DNA from: Sacculina carcini
Lineage: Eukaryota > Arthropoda > Thecostraca > Sacculinidae
NCBI GenBank assembly: GCA_916048095.2
Contig: OU696595.1
Coordinates: forward strand, 2,420,795 to 2,484,794
Length of the DNA: 64,000 nt
Reading direction: 5' to 3'
The notes under the pieces are model-generated. The model was not told the DNA's origin, did no database searches, and worked only from the letters and a program-made list of their open reading frames with translations. Made by a program: the position numbers and the translations under genes. Position 1 is the stretch's first letter, and every line of letters starts with the position of its first letter. Of the stretch, positions 1 through 9,226 are shown piece by piece.

Positions 1-955
1 TGCAGGCGGCAACAGGGTACACTGGTGCGAACAGCCAGCATAACCCCGCCATGGGCTATAGTCGAGCTATAGTCACTCCTCGGCGAGGCTGACTTGACCG
101 AACGGCGGCTCTTGTGTTGAACCACCGTCCAGTCTCCGGATTTCCTCCGATTCGGAGACGACCGCTCTGCTGGCTCGGAAGCCTGCTGAGCGGCCGGTTT
201 TTTGCCGCCCTGACTAACCGGCATCGCTGCCGATTTGCCAGCAAGGTCCGGCGACGTCTCTGAGAAATTTGTCCCGACGAAGGTCGGTACCGGGTTGGGA
301 TGAGCGGCAGACGCGGGCGTAGTGCCCACGCTTTCCGCACCGACTACACAAACTCTCCGCGGTGCGGCACGGGGCCGACTGATGATGCTGCCCACACCGC
401 ACACAAGGGGCGGAGCCATCGTCGCGGTCTGACTGCCGGCTCAGTTGACTGCGCATGCGCGGCTGCTGACGGCGTACAACAGCGACCTTTGCGCGGGGAA
501 CCAGGGAACCAGTCACATCGGTCGAGGCGCCCGCATAGCTGCAGCGTTGAGGCGGGCCGACTCAGCCGATTGGCATATTTTGAGTGCCTTGTCCAACGAC
601 AGGTCCCTGTGCGCGACCTGCAGGAGCTGGTGCAGAGCGGCAGAGTCGGCCGTACCCGTCACCAGCTGATCGCGAAGACGCTCGTCGCGGCAGTCAGCGC
701 AAAAATCGCACCTGGCAGCGATTTCTTGCAGTGAGCGCAAGAATTCGCCGTCCTGCTGTCGACGGGTGAAGAATCGCCGGCGCTCCACCAGTTCATTCTG
801 CCGCGACTGCTGATGCTCCTCCAATAGGTGTATGCAGGCGGGCAAATCAGCTGTCGCCGGCAGCGTCAGTGAGTGGCGGATGACGCGGCACCACTCGTCG
901 TCCAGCAGGGTAGTGAGCAGCGCTTGCTGCTGGGTAGGGCTGGGCTCTACCGTGT
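1..955 (-). pseudogene. Ty3/gypsy-type Gag fragment, C-terminal part with zinc knuckle
   Basis: Reading the minus strand, 955 to 513 encodes a Gag-like stretch: TLLDDEWCRVIRHSLTLP, then a glutamine/glutamate-rich helix region, then motifs such as FLRSLQEIAARCDF and ERLRDQLVTG that are typical of gypsy-class Gag. The frame breaks near 515 and resumes at 516-214, where a CCHC zinc knuckle is visible (CSRCGKRGHYARVC, spacing C-x2-C-x4-H-x4-C), preceded by a second Cys/His cluster (CVRCGQHHQSAPC). In retroelements Gag forms the particle and the knuckle binds element RNA. The reading frame stops near 214 and no protease or RT is visible before the window edge, so this is a broken copy. The N-terminal part of the same Gag lies at 1733-1989, beyond an inserted element. 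Confidence 0.72.
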
Positions 956-1732
956 TGCGCTAAACCGTTAAGTCAACGTACGCTAAATAGGCTCCGCCCA
1001 CCGGATTAGCCCAGGCGCACCGAGAGGGATGGGGCTACGCTCAGTGCGGCAAGAAATTTGTGAGCCGTCATTGCAGATAATTAGTGCAACGTTTCAATTT
1101 CTCGGCGCGTTGCTTAGAATTTAGTGAATTTCAAAGCGTAAAGTAGCCTAGATTGTTCTTGTCGTTTTGAGATGATCGTTCAAGCCTTTTTCTAAATATG
1201 ATTTATAAGGTTCTTGGCGTGTTTTAGACAGTCTGGAAAATATAAATGTATGTTTATTGATTTAATTGAAGTGCTAATATAACCTTAGACATTCATTGCT
1301 TCACTTCGAATTATAAATATGCTGGTTTAGCTCGATTTTATGTACTGGGATTCTGATGATCGACAAAGAACAACTTTTCAAAGATGATTAAGGCTCTTCT
1401 AGTGTGCAATCTTTAATATTATTGAATTATTTCTATTTATTTCGATTTTTGTCTTGCCGACAAAACAATAAGAATTATTATACCTAAGTAACATTGATTA
1501 TTGCGATATTACTTTTTGTAAGTTATATTTATCAAAGCTAATCAACGCACTGTTCTAGTGTTATTTTTGACAAATGCCATTTCGTTGTTAGGTTAGGTTA
1601 GGCTTGTTAGTTTAGGTTAGGTTGGGTTGGTTAGGTTAGATTAGGTTAGTTACAATTTCCGCCGTTAGAGAGCGCTAGTATCGCAGTCGATGTAGCGCGC
1701 CTGTTAGCTCCGCCTCCATTTTGTTTAGCGCA
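956..1732. mobile_element. Putative TIR element inserted in Gag
   Basis: The Gag-like coding sequence is interrupted by about 777 bp that begins with TGCGCTAAAC (956-965) and ends with its exact reverse complement GTTTAGCGCA (1723-1732). The interior is A/T-rich, has no recognisable coding capacity, and carries a TTAGG-like run. Terminal inverted repeats of 10 bp plus interruption of a coding sequence suggest a small non-autonomous DNA transposon. I cannot define a clean target-site duplication, so the superfamily is open. Confidence 0.45.
1587..1650. repeat. TTAGG-like degenerate run
   Basis: A 64-bp stretch is made of GTTAGGTTAGG and variants (GGTTGGGTTGG, TTAGATTAGG). It resembles the arthropod telomere unit TTAGG but is short and imperfect. 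It lies inside the putative TIR element at 956-1732. A similar run on the complementary strand occurs near 48.05-48.15 kb. Confidence 0.6.
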
Positions 1733-1989
1733 CTTTGGAGCGATGCGCAAATAGGGTAGTGCCGGAAGGGCTCAGGCCTTCACTGCATGACAGTGTGGTG
1801 TATGACAGCACGCGCTCCTTCCAAGAGGCGAAGTAGGCCGCCGATGCGGCGAAGGTCAGACGGGCTGGTGGCTGGCAATGAGCCATGGTACGTGAGGCTC
1901 CTGCAGGCACGCTGGCGAGCGAGCTGAGTCACCAACTCTGTGAGCAGGTCCAGCTTCTGCTGTTGGTCGTCTCGCAGCGGCTGAGCCAT
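1733..1989 (-). pseudogene. Ty3/gypsy-type Gag fragment, N-terminal part
   Basis: A minus-strand start at 1989-1987 opens MAQPLRDDQQQKLDLLTELV, followed after a frame break by PPARLTFAASAAYFASWKER, which looks like the start of a gypsy-class Gag. The sequence reaches the left-terminal repeat of the inserted element at 1732, and Gag-like coding resumes beyond that element at 955. The order, strand and protein type fit one Gag gene split by one insertion. At least one frameshift is present within this fragment. No LTR or primer-binding site could be defined upstream. Confidence 0.55.
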
Positions 1990-2279
1990 GTGCGATATAT
2001 TCAATAACAATGCCAATAACAATAACAATACACGAACAATACAATAATACAACGTCACGAACCGCGCACCACCGCTCACAAAACGTACATACTAAGAGTG
2101 TAATGCTATATTTTTTCGGTAGTGATATGGATACTTCTGCTTTACTCTCTACTGTGCCCTTTCTGGTTTCGTCGGGTAATGTGCGACACATGAAACGATA
2201 TAACGTCAGGATGGATGGTGCTGAACTAAGAAACATTTCGCAGGTAACTTTCCTAATAGTGCGGTGTCAGACGCGTGCA

Positions 2280-2389
2280 GCGCCACGTGCGACAGCGTCA
2301 CGCACCACTTCAGGGAGCCTGATAGAAGCAAATGCACAGCGTCTTCTGCACTTGGACGAAGTGGTGCGTGACGTTGTCGCACGTGGCGC
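2280..2389. repeat. Perfect-stem inverted repeat (31-bp arms)
   Basis: The arm at 2280-2310 and the arm at 2359-2389 are reverse complements with a single mismatch, separated by 48 bp. The core is GTGGTGCGTGACG, itself part of a motif that recurs at 2589-2620, at 60894-60926 and, inverted, at 2053-2072. The region 1990-2665 has no credible gene apart from this. Confidence 0.7.
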
Positions 2390-2665
2390 ACCAGAGGTTT
2401 GCAACTCCGATCTTGTGTTAGGTTTGGTCAACGCCAGTCAAACATAATTGTACATACACACCGGGGCAGGACGACCAGGACACACTCACAAACAAGCCCA
2501 TGCACACTTGGTACTACAACACACACAATGACATGGACCAGCACGACATACAGACATACCTACGAAAAGCGTGTATACAAACTTGGCAGTGGTGCGCAGT
2601 GTAATTTCGCATGGCGCACCACAGGTCAATTCTGACTCCGCCTCGCATTTTAGGTGTGTTTTCCT

Positions 2666-3145
2666 CAGTGGCGGCGCCAAGGGGACGCCTTTGGAGGGCT
2701 GAAGGGGAATGCTTGGTAGCCCCCAATAATGTGCCGAGCCCCTCAAAAATACCTACCATGAACAGTTCGAGTGGAGTTCCTCATGTTTTGTAGGGTGACC
2801 ATACGCTATTTCCCGGATATATAGCATTTGGGAGGCTGCCGCCCTGTCCGGGTTCATATTTGTAAAATTCATATAATGTCCGGGTAGTCCGTGTAGGTAA
2901 ATTCAATATTCCCTCCGCGAGTAACAAATGGTTTGATGCGTGCCTAAAAATCAATGAAAACCCTTGCCATTGCCCTATAAAAATGATCACTTTTGAAAAT
3001 AAAAATGTCATTTTTCAGTAAAAGGTAAATATTTCACGTGCTCAGTGTCCTCTTATTAGATATTCCAAATATGGTCACCCTATTTTTCGCCAGTCCCCGC
3101 ATCTTTTTCCTTAGCCCCCATCGGAAAATCCTGGCGCCGCCACTG
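2666..3145. mobile_element. Non-autonomous TIR element, family F (CAGTGGCGGCGCCA ends)
   Basis: The element starts with CAGTGGCGGCGCCA (2666-2679) and ends with the reverse complement TGGCGCCGCCACTG (3132-3145). Related copies are recognisable at 46390-46574, and inside the hAT-like elements near 31506-31640 and 56246-56430. These share the terminal sequence and an internal run like CCCGATAGGGGCTAAGGAAAAA. The CAGTG terminus resembles hAT ends. No transposase is encoded. A clear 8-bp duplication was not found, so the hAT assignment is inference. A second element (2791-3082) sits inside this copy. Confidence 0.6.
2791..3082. mobile_element. Nested 292-bp TIR element (TAGGGTGACCATA ends)
   Basis: TAGGGTGACCATA at 2791-2803 is matched by its reverse complement TATGGTCACCCTA at 3070-3082. 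The element interrupts the family F copy: sequence on both sides aligns with uninterrupted family F copies elsewhere in the window. It has no coding capacity. The TAGGGTGACC end is similar to the end of the hAT-like element at 58227-59508. Confidence 0.6.
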
Positions 3146-3403
3146 CTATACACTGTTCCGCACTTTGCAAGACAGTACTTATTGCGCAAGCCAGTGATTA
3201 TACAACAAAGATACCCAATAAATACCCAAACCCAAAAAAGATCTCAGCGATTAGCATACAAAACAATATATTCCACCCGTCCTCCATATAAACAACGAGA
3301 CAAATCGGGCCAAATCCCATTCAACGATCACACATCACGCATTTAACAAGGAAACCATTCACCACACTCGCATCCTAAAATATATGTACCATCAAAACAC
3401 ACT

Positions 3404-6400
3404 TCAAATAATCTTGAAGAGTTTCTTCAGCTCAATCATCAATTGCCAATCGGCCTTGATGAGATCTTCCCGGAAATAATTTTTGCATGCATCAATTGAT
3501 TCGCGCGTGATCAAACTGGTGAGGATGTCCTTCTCGTCGAAATGTCGGCCAAACATCTTGGGACTTTCACCGGCAATTGCCTCTATTTTTATACAGACAT
3601 CAGCACCCTGACGAGCGGAATCAACCTGTTTGTGGTTGTTCTCAATGCTCGAAACGTGCCCGATGTGTATAAAATCGCGAGAAGGCACTGCCAACGGAGT
3701 GCCCACGTGTACAATACCGCCCTCAACTGTTACGCCCACCACTATAGGATCTCGAGAGTTGAACACAAACTGAGGCAGGACGCGAAGTCGACAGGGAAAC
3801 ACGGCAATGTGACGATGTTGATCGCGTCTCTGTTGACGTAGACGCTCCTTGAAGGCGGTGAACTTGTCGAACAAGTGGTAGATGATATCTGCCTGGAAGA
3901 TGGTCACTGAAAGCTGATCGGCCAACTCCTGTGCGTCGCGCTCCACTTTCACATCAAACGCCAAAATGCAGGCGAATTCTGCAGAATGTTGCAACTGTGC
4001 TGAAGCCTTCATCACATCTCGCTTGACCACCGGTCCGATCCGGACGCCCGAATAGGCGATCTTGGACGTGCGTAGAAACTCTAGCAACGCCTCCAAAGAA
4101 CCCAACGTGGATGCTTGAACGTGTACGCCCCGCTCGCTCAGTCGAATCGAACGCAACGCTGAACGTAGCTCGTTGTTGACCAGGGCACGACATACGTCCA
4201 CCTCGTCGGGACTTTCTGCTACTAGCAGATTGAGTCCGGCAATGGCCTTCTCCAGATCCCGTGCGGCGATCTTCACTCCTTGCGCCGCACGCACCTCGGC
4301 AAACTCCTTGTAGGCATTCTTGACGCGCAGCTCCTTGAGCGGCTGCGGCATCAGCAGCGAGCGAATCTGTGTGACTATCGGCCCGTCAGTTCCGGCGACC
4401 ACAACTGTGCTTCCTTCACGCAGTGTGCCATTAATGAGGATGACATCGATGGTCGTGCCGAGACCGGCTATCTGTTTGACCTCCAAGACAGTCGCTTGCA
4501 GCTCGTCCGAATACATCAACCTCTTGGTCAGTAGGTTCTGCGTTAGCATCACGACCAGCGACATCAGATTAGCCATTCCCTCGCCGGTGATAGCACTAGT
4601 GGGCACAACAGACAAGTACTCGCGGACGTTGGGATTGTCGTAGAAAAGACGAGCATTCAATCCCTGTTCGGCCAACTGGGTCATCACATGCTGCCAGCGC
4701 TGTTCGAACTCCATGCATGTGTGTCGCTCCTGTGCGGCAATCACATCCTGTACGTCGCGACCACGTCCTGTCTCCCAGTCGTACAGACGATCGATCTTGT
4801 TGAGCGCCACCACAAACGGAGTGCGCTTGGCCTTCAACAGGTTGATGGACTCGATGGTTTGCGGTTCGAGACCGTGCATGATATCCACCACTAGGATGGC
4901 CAGATCGCACAGTGAAGATCCACGCGAACGCAAGTTGCTGAAAGACTCGTGTCCTGGAGTATCGATGATCAACAAACCGGGAATTCTCAGCCGTTCAGCC
5001 TTGTGTTGCTTCACATGGCGCTGCTGTTCTTCAATGACGCGCAGAGGCACATTGGTGGCTCCAATCTGTTGTGTGATGCCGCCGGCCTCGCCCTCCTGCA
5101 CGTTGGTGCGCCGCAACTTGTCGAGAATCTTGGTCTTGCCCGTGTCCACGTGTCCCAGCACGCAAATGACCGGAGCGCGCAGACATTCGGGGGTCATGCG
5201 TCGTCGCGCCTCTTCCTGCCGACGTTTAATACGTTGAAGCACACGATCCCGCTTGCGCTGAGCTTCAGTACGGTCATCATCCTCTTCGTCATCATTATCA
5301 CTCGATGACGAACCTTCAGACGACGTTGCCTCCGCCTCGTCTTCGGACGCAGACGATGAAGATGATGCTTCCCGGTCGTTGCCGCTTACCAAAATTTTGC
5401 CGTTAGCCTTGAGTTTCTTGTCCTCCGTCTTGGCGGTGGCAGTCGTGCCAGCCGTAATCTTGCTGCCGCCGTTGACTTCATCGTCCGCTTCGTCTGAGTC
5501 CTGGTCCCACGATTCCTTGACACTGTCATGCCAGGAATCAGTCACACTATTCTCTATTGCCTCGCTGATATCATCATTTCGCACCGTCGCTTTGTCGCTC
5601 TTCTCGAGCGTCAAGACCGGCTTCGTCACGACACTCTCTTCCGCCACTAGCGTCTCGGCCGACGATTGCTGCTGCTTCTTGCGCTGCTTACGAGCATCTC
5701 GTGCCGATAACTGTCGCGGTTTCTGAGCACCAGCAGTCTGACCCACCTGGACTCCCTGAAGCTTGAGCGATTCCAACATCGCCTGAGCGCGGGCGGCGTT
5801 CTGTCGCTGCTTAGGTGTCAACAGTTTGCCCTCTGCCTTCAACTGATCACGCCGTTCCTTAGCCTGTTTGCGCTTCTGTTCTTTCAGCTCGAGCTCGCGG
5901 GCGGCCTGCTCCTGGCGAGCGAGTGCCTCAGCCTCCTCGCGCCGAATACGCTCCTCTTCTTCACGCTGCATTCGCTCCTGAGCCGCTTGTTGTTGCCGAA
6001 GTGCCTCCTGCATAGCGGCCACAATCTTCTTGCTCGGTCCCTTCTTTTTATCGTCCTTTTCCTGCGTGACAACCGGATCTGCCTTTTTCTTCTTCTTGGA
6101 CTTTTTCGATTCCTTTTCAGCCTGAGTGTCTTCGGTGGTAGGCTCTTCCCCCGTTTTCATTTCTTCCATTGATTTTTCAGCTGGTTCACTCAACTTCTCC
6201 ATTTTGAGTCGTTCCTTCTTCTCTTTGCGAATCTGCGCTTTCGTTTTGACACTCGCGTCGGCAACATCATGCACGTTACCCTCCTCTACAACCTTCTTGT
6301 CAACCTCTTCGACGTTGGCTTCTACGACGAGATCAATCTGTCTGGGCGCAGAATCGGACTGAGCTTCGGCGACTTCTTCGGCCGGTTGAACACTCAATTC

Positions 6401-6952
6401 CGACAACATCTTCTCCAAATCGTCCTCCTCGTCCAGTAAAATCGCGTGCTTTTTCTTCTTCTTCTTGTCTTTGCCTTTCTTTTTGTCCTTTTTCTTGGCG
6501 CCGCTCTTGATCGCCTGTTCGTCGTCCGAATGTCGGTCAGCTGCATTACCCAGCTCTTCGTCATCGTCGCTGTCCGCCAAGAGAGACGCAAAGCCGCCCG
6601 TTTGTCGTCGCGGCACAGGTGACCCGCCGTCCTCCTGATCATCACTTACATCCGAATCGTCCATCATCAAAGCTGCAAACCCAGTGGGTTTTCGACCAGC
6701 CTTGCCAGCTATCGGGAAATCGTCGTCTTCATCAGCGCTGTCGCCGTATCCAACCCCGTTGGTGATGTCCGATTGCTTTGGCACAGACTTGCCCTTCTGT
6801 TTTTTCTTGGCGGGCTTCTTTGCCAGTGAAGTGGCGTTGACAATCGCTTGCTCTTCAGCCTCATCAGAGTCAATAGGCGCCAATACTCGAGGCGGCTCTT
6901 CGTCGTCAGACACAAACTCCTTCTTCTTGTCTTTCTTCTTGGGTTTGCCCAT
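3404..6952 (-). CDS. eIF5B: Eukaryotic translation initiation factor 5B (eIF5B)
   Basis: A single uninterrupted 1182-residue reading frame. eIF5B is the ribosome-dependent GTPase (IF2 orthologue) that joins the 60S and 40S subunits with initiator tRNA in the cytosol. The N-terminal half is low-complexity, acidic and lysine-rich, with KKKDKKKGKDKKKKKK-type runs and a long charged helix at about 310-420, as in other animal eIF5Bs. The GTPase domain is complete: G1 GHVDTGKT (about residue 597), switch region GEAGGITQQIGATNVP (about 622), G3 DTPGHESF (about 664) and G4 NKID (about 717). The beta-barrel, IF2-like and C-terminal helical/barrel domains follow, ending in the characteristic LKKLFKII. 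Length is near that of the human protein (about 1220). The ATG at 6952 is the first in frame and precedes MGKPKKKDKKKEF. No introns are visible, which is unusual for animals. The catalytic motifs are intact, so I treat it as functional. Confidence 0.97.
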   Translation of the reverse strand: MGKPKKKDKKKEFVSDDEEPPRVLAPIDSDEAEEQAIVNATSLAKKPAKKKQKGKSVPKQSDITNGVGYGDSADEDDDFPIAGKAGRKPTGFAALMMDDSDVSDDQEDGGSPVPRRQTGGFASLLADSDDDEELGNAADRHSDDEQAIKSGAKKKDKKKGKDKKKKKKHAILLDEEDDLEKMLSELSVQPAEEVAEAQSDSAPRQIDLVVEANVEEVDKKVVEEGNVHDVADASVKTKAQIRKEKKERLKMEKLSEPAEKSMEEMKTGEEPTTEDTQAEKESKKSKKKKKADPVVTQEKDDKKKGPSKKIVAAMQEALRQQQAAQERMQREEEERIRREEAEALARQEQAARELELKEQKRKQAKERRDQLKAEGKLLTPKQRQNAARAQAMLESLKLQGVQVGQTAGAQKPRQLSARDARKQRKKQQQSSAETLVAEESVVTKPVLTLEKSDKATVRNDDISEAIENSVTDSWHDSVKESWDQDSDEADDEVNGGSKITAGTTATAKTEDKKLKANGKILVSGNDREASSSSSASEDEAEATSSEGSSSSDNDDEEDDDRTEAQRKRDRVLQRIKRRQEEARRRMTPECLRAPVICVLGHVDTGKTKILDKLRRTNVQEGEAGGITQQIGATNVPLRVIEEQQRHVKQHKAERLRIPGLLIIDTPGHESFSNLRSRGSSLCDLAILVVDIMHGLEPQTIESINLLKAKRTPFVVALNKIDRLYDWETGRGRDVQDVIAAQERHTCMEFEQRWQHVMTQLAEQGLNARLFYDNPNVREYLSVVPTSAITGEGMANLMSLVVMLTQNLLTKRLMYSDELQATVLEVKQIAGLGTTIDVILINGTLREGSTVVVAGTDGPIVTQIRSLLMPQPLKELRVKNAYKEFAEVRAAQGVKIAARDLEKAIAGLNLLVAESPDEVDVCRALVNNELRSALRSIRLSERGVHVQASTLGSLEALLEFLRTSKIAYSGVRIGPVVKRDVMKASAQLQHSAEFACILAFDVKVERDAQELADQLSVTIFQADIIYHLFDKFTAFKERLRQQRRDQHRHIAVFPCRLRVLPQFVFNSRDPIVVGVTVEGGIVHVGTPLAVPSRDFIHIGHVSSIENNHKQVDSARQGADVCIKIEAIAGESPKMFGRHFDEKDILTSLITRESIDACKNYFREDLIKADWQLMIELKKLFKII

Positions 6953-7108
6953 GATTGGAGTAGTCTGATGACTCCACGATGGCCGTGAGAAAATCGACCA
7001 CGGAGCGGAATGATGATGATGATGATGAAAGGTAGGTCACAAATCACCTGTGCATCAGGCACAAAACAAGTGAGCGAGGTAGCATATATTAATAAAGATC
7101 CTATAATA
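6953..7108 (-). promoter_or_regulatory. Presumed 5' leader/promoter-proximal region of eIF5B
   Basis: This short gap separates the eIF5B start codon from the mariner at 7109. It contains a (CAT)n run on the minus strand near 7010-7027. No TATA box or defined start site can be supported, and the mariner insertion limits conserved upstream sequence to about 150 bp. Confidence 0.3.
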
Positions 7109-8054
7109 CAGGGTGACCCAACAAAGTGTCTCTCACAAAATCCTCGATAAAATCCACAATTTGTATTGCAATCAAACTAAACTTTGTATAAATAAACTTT
7201 ATTCTATGCCTGACATATCAGTGTGACTGTGACTGTATTGACAGTATTGACTGTGACTGAGGGTTGGTTTTTATCTTCAAACCAGAAAAGACCAATCAAT
7301 CCATGCTTCGAAATCGCCACCCATATTGTGTATTTCACGGAATGCATCGGCCTTTGGAGACAACCCTCGGGTGGGGTTGTCCCCCAGAAGATGTTGTTCT
7401 TTGAGTTCACATGTACAAACAATAAAATGAGCCTAATCAAAGAGCCAAACATCGCTCAAAAATCTGGGTTCACATCGATCTTGTCACTGAACCATCGACA
7501 CATCACAACCCGCTAAATATTGTCCCTTTGAGTAAGCTGATGTTGGATATGTATCCTATAGGGGTACAATTGCAGCTCCTGGACCATGATCCTTCGAATT
7601 GATTATCTAGGAATGTCAAGTTCTTGGCTGTGACGGCGTAATGACATGCGGGGACTGTGACCAACAGAATCTATGACAGCATCAATATTGGCCAGCAATC
7701 GAGCAGTCTTGGGTCGACCTGAATTAGAAGCCCTATTGCCCTTAGCATTCAAGTTTAAGACTGTTCCATGGGCCCTGAATTTATGCACCCATCTGTACAT
7801 GACCCTGTTTGCTGGATAATGACGACATCCAAATAGTCTTTTGAAGCGCGCCTGCACAGCAACCATTGGCTTCGTCTCAAAGTAGGTATCTACACAAAAC
7901 GTCTTTTGTTGAAGTGTCCCAAGCATTTTCGAAAATTATCTGTGCTATTTCACCTTGCAATTATATATCTTCATAAACCCGAAAAACAAAGACAATTGGT
8001 TAAATAATAAATATTGTATGGATGTTTTTAGGACACATTTTTTGGTTCACCCTG
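7109..8054 (-). mobile_element. Deleted mariner-like transposon
   Basis: Terminal repeats CAGGGTGACCCAACAAAGTG (from 7109) and, inverted, CAGGGTGAACCAAAAAATGT (from 8054) are flanked by TA on both sides, the target duplication of the Tc1/mariner group. The minus strand carries pieces of a transposase. The N-terminal DNA-binding part runs 7926-7603 (FETKPMVAVQARFKRLFG, a helix-turn-helix domain). A segment of the catalytic core runs 7452-7204 (HVNSKNNIFWGTTPPEG, then WVAISKHGLIG). The two pieces are in different frames, and the DxG and final catalytic segments are missing, so this copy cannot encode active transposase. Confidence 0.8.
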
Positions 8055-8221
8055 TAAAATATAGGATACAGGATGAAGCTACCAACAGCTAGCGATTTGA
8101 AGCCAATATGACCTGCTAGCCAGCGAATATAACTTATTCTGTTCTGCTCGTACGCATATAAATTTTTGAGGTATATACGGTATATTTTCTGGATGAAAAG
8201 AGAACCAGGTAACGTTTGAAT

Positions 8222-8228
<7 letters not shown>

Positions 8229-8288
<60 letters not shown>
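8229..8288. repeat. (TA)n microsatellite
   Basis: An uninterrupted TA run of about 58 bp follows a short ACACAC. It is followed by a 22-bp palindrome (CCAAAGTATATATATACTTTGG). A matching TA run bounds the other outer edge of the Penelope-like element at 13810-13830. Confidence 0.95.
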
Positions 8289-8289
<1 letters not shown>

Positions 8290-8309
8290 CAAAGTATATA
8301 TATACTTTG

Positions 8310-9058
8310 GAAGGAGGTCATTATGTATGCACGATTCGTTGAAAACCACAGCAATCTGGGCACTGTTGTGCTGGTAGGATACGTTTTCTAAGCTTCGCAC
8401 GATTTTTATGTGTTCAGGAGACAACACACTGAAGTTTAATTCTGGAGGTACCTTTCGGCTATCAATAACCATCGTCAGGAGAAACAGACAACATAATACA
8501 AAGCAAAATCCACAATATCAAACAATAAATGATAAACGGTGTTTATATACAAGGTAGGACAATATATCACTCATATGACAATGTGGCACTTACATAATAA
8601 CACCCATGCGACAGTTGTTGTTGTAACAGTTGTTACAAACTTAGCACCTATGCGCCAAGGTCGATTGGTGTCGCATGGATGGGAGGACGACCTCTGGCTG
8701 CTGTTTGTTAATTTCACATTTTTGTTCATGAATAAAAACAGCTTCAATTATTTTGAGCATACGGATGATATTTTCTCTGTAAATCATTTCGGCTTTTTCA
8801 TTCATGGCTTTTAGGTCCGATTTGATTAGCTATTTCTGGCGGTAGTGCCTAGCAATAGCTACGCTTGCTCTCATCGACATACCTGGCGTATATTGGTGGC
8901 TTGCGAGTCGGTTCTATGGCGGGTCGGAACTGTGGTGAGTTGTTTCAACGTGGCCCATGTAGAAATTGGCGCAAAGCACGCCGAGAGGAGAACCCATCGC
9001 TACACCGTCTACACACGTGCGTGCGTAGACGGTGCGTCCGTTTTCGTGTCTGCACGAA
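8310..9058 (-). mobile_element. Inverted, internally deleted copy of a Penelope-like element
   Basis: On the minus strand, 9054-8882 encodes an RT fragment (GVAMGSPLGVLCANFYMGHV). It is followed directly by sequence matching the reverse complement of the GIY-YIG/3' region of the plus-strand copy (8870-8480 matches 13281-13630). Then comes a small reading frame (8472-8320, VIDSRKVPPELNFSVLSPEH) matching 13663-13812. RT and nuclease are joined at about 8875 without the RT C-terminus, so an internal deletion occurred. Together with the plus-strand copy it makes a head-to-head inverted dimer centred near 9058. Confidence 0.75.
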
Positions 9059-9226
9059 AGAAGCACCGTTCTACGCACCAGATGGGAAGATGTACATACA
9101 GCACGACGGTGCAGCGATGGGTTCTCCTCTCGGCGTGCTCTGCGCCAATTTCTACATGGGCCACGTTGAAACAACTACGTTCGCCACAGAACCAACTCGC
9201 AAGCCACCAATATACGCCAGGTATGT
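9059..9226 (+). pseudogene. Penelope-like RT, 5' fragment (upstream of LINE insertion)
   Basis: Encodes YIQHDGAAMGSPLGVL and CANFYMGHVETTTFATEP, and ends in IYARYV. The AMGSPLG block and the RYVDD lead-in are hallmarks of Penelope-like reverse transcriptases. The segment ends with CAGGTATGT (9218-9226). The same 9 bp restart the RT at 12121 after the LINE, so this is the 5' half of one RT. The N-terminal part of the protein is absent because the element is truncated at the dimer centre. Confidence 0.8.

Noticed and set aside
1587-1650. True telomere or chromosome-end fusion
   Set aside because: Only about 64 bp, degenerate and inside a transposon-like element.
3542-6968. Several plus-strand and alternative-frame ORFs of 60-175 codons across the eIF5B locus
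   Set aside because: Antisense or shifted shadows of the eIF5B coding sequence with no domains.
6953-7108. Defined promoter of eIF5B
   Set aside because: No TATA, initiator or CCAAT element could be supported in the short gap; only kept as a low-confidence leader.
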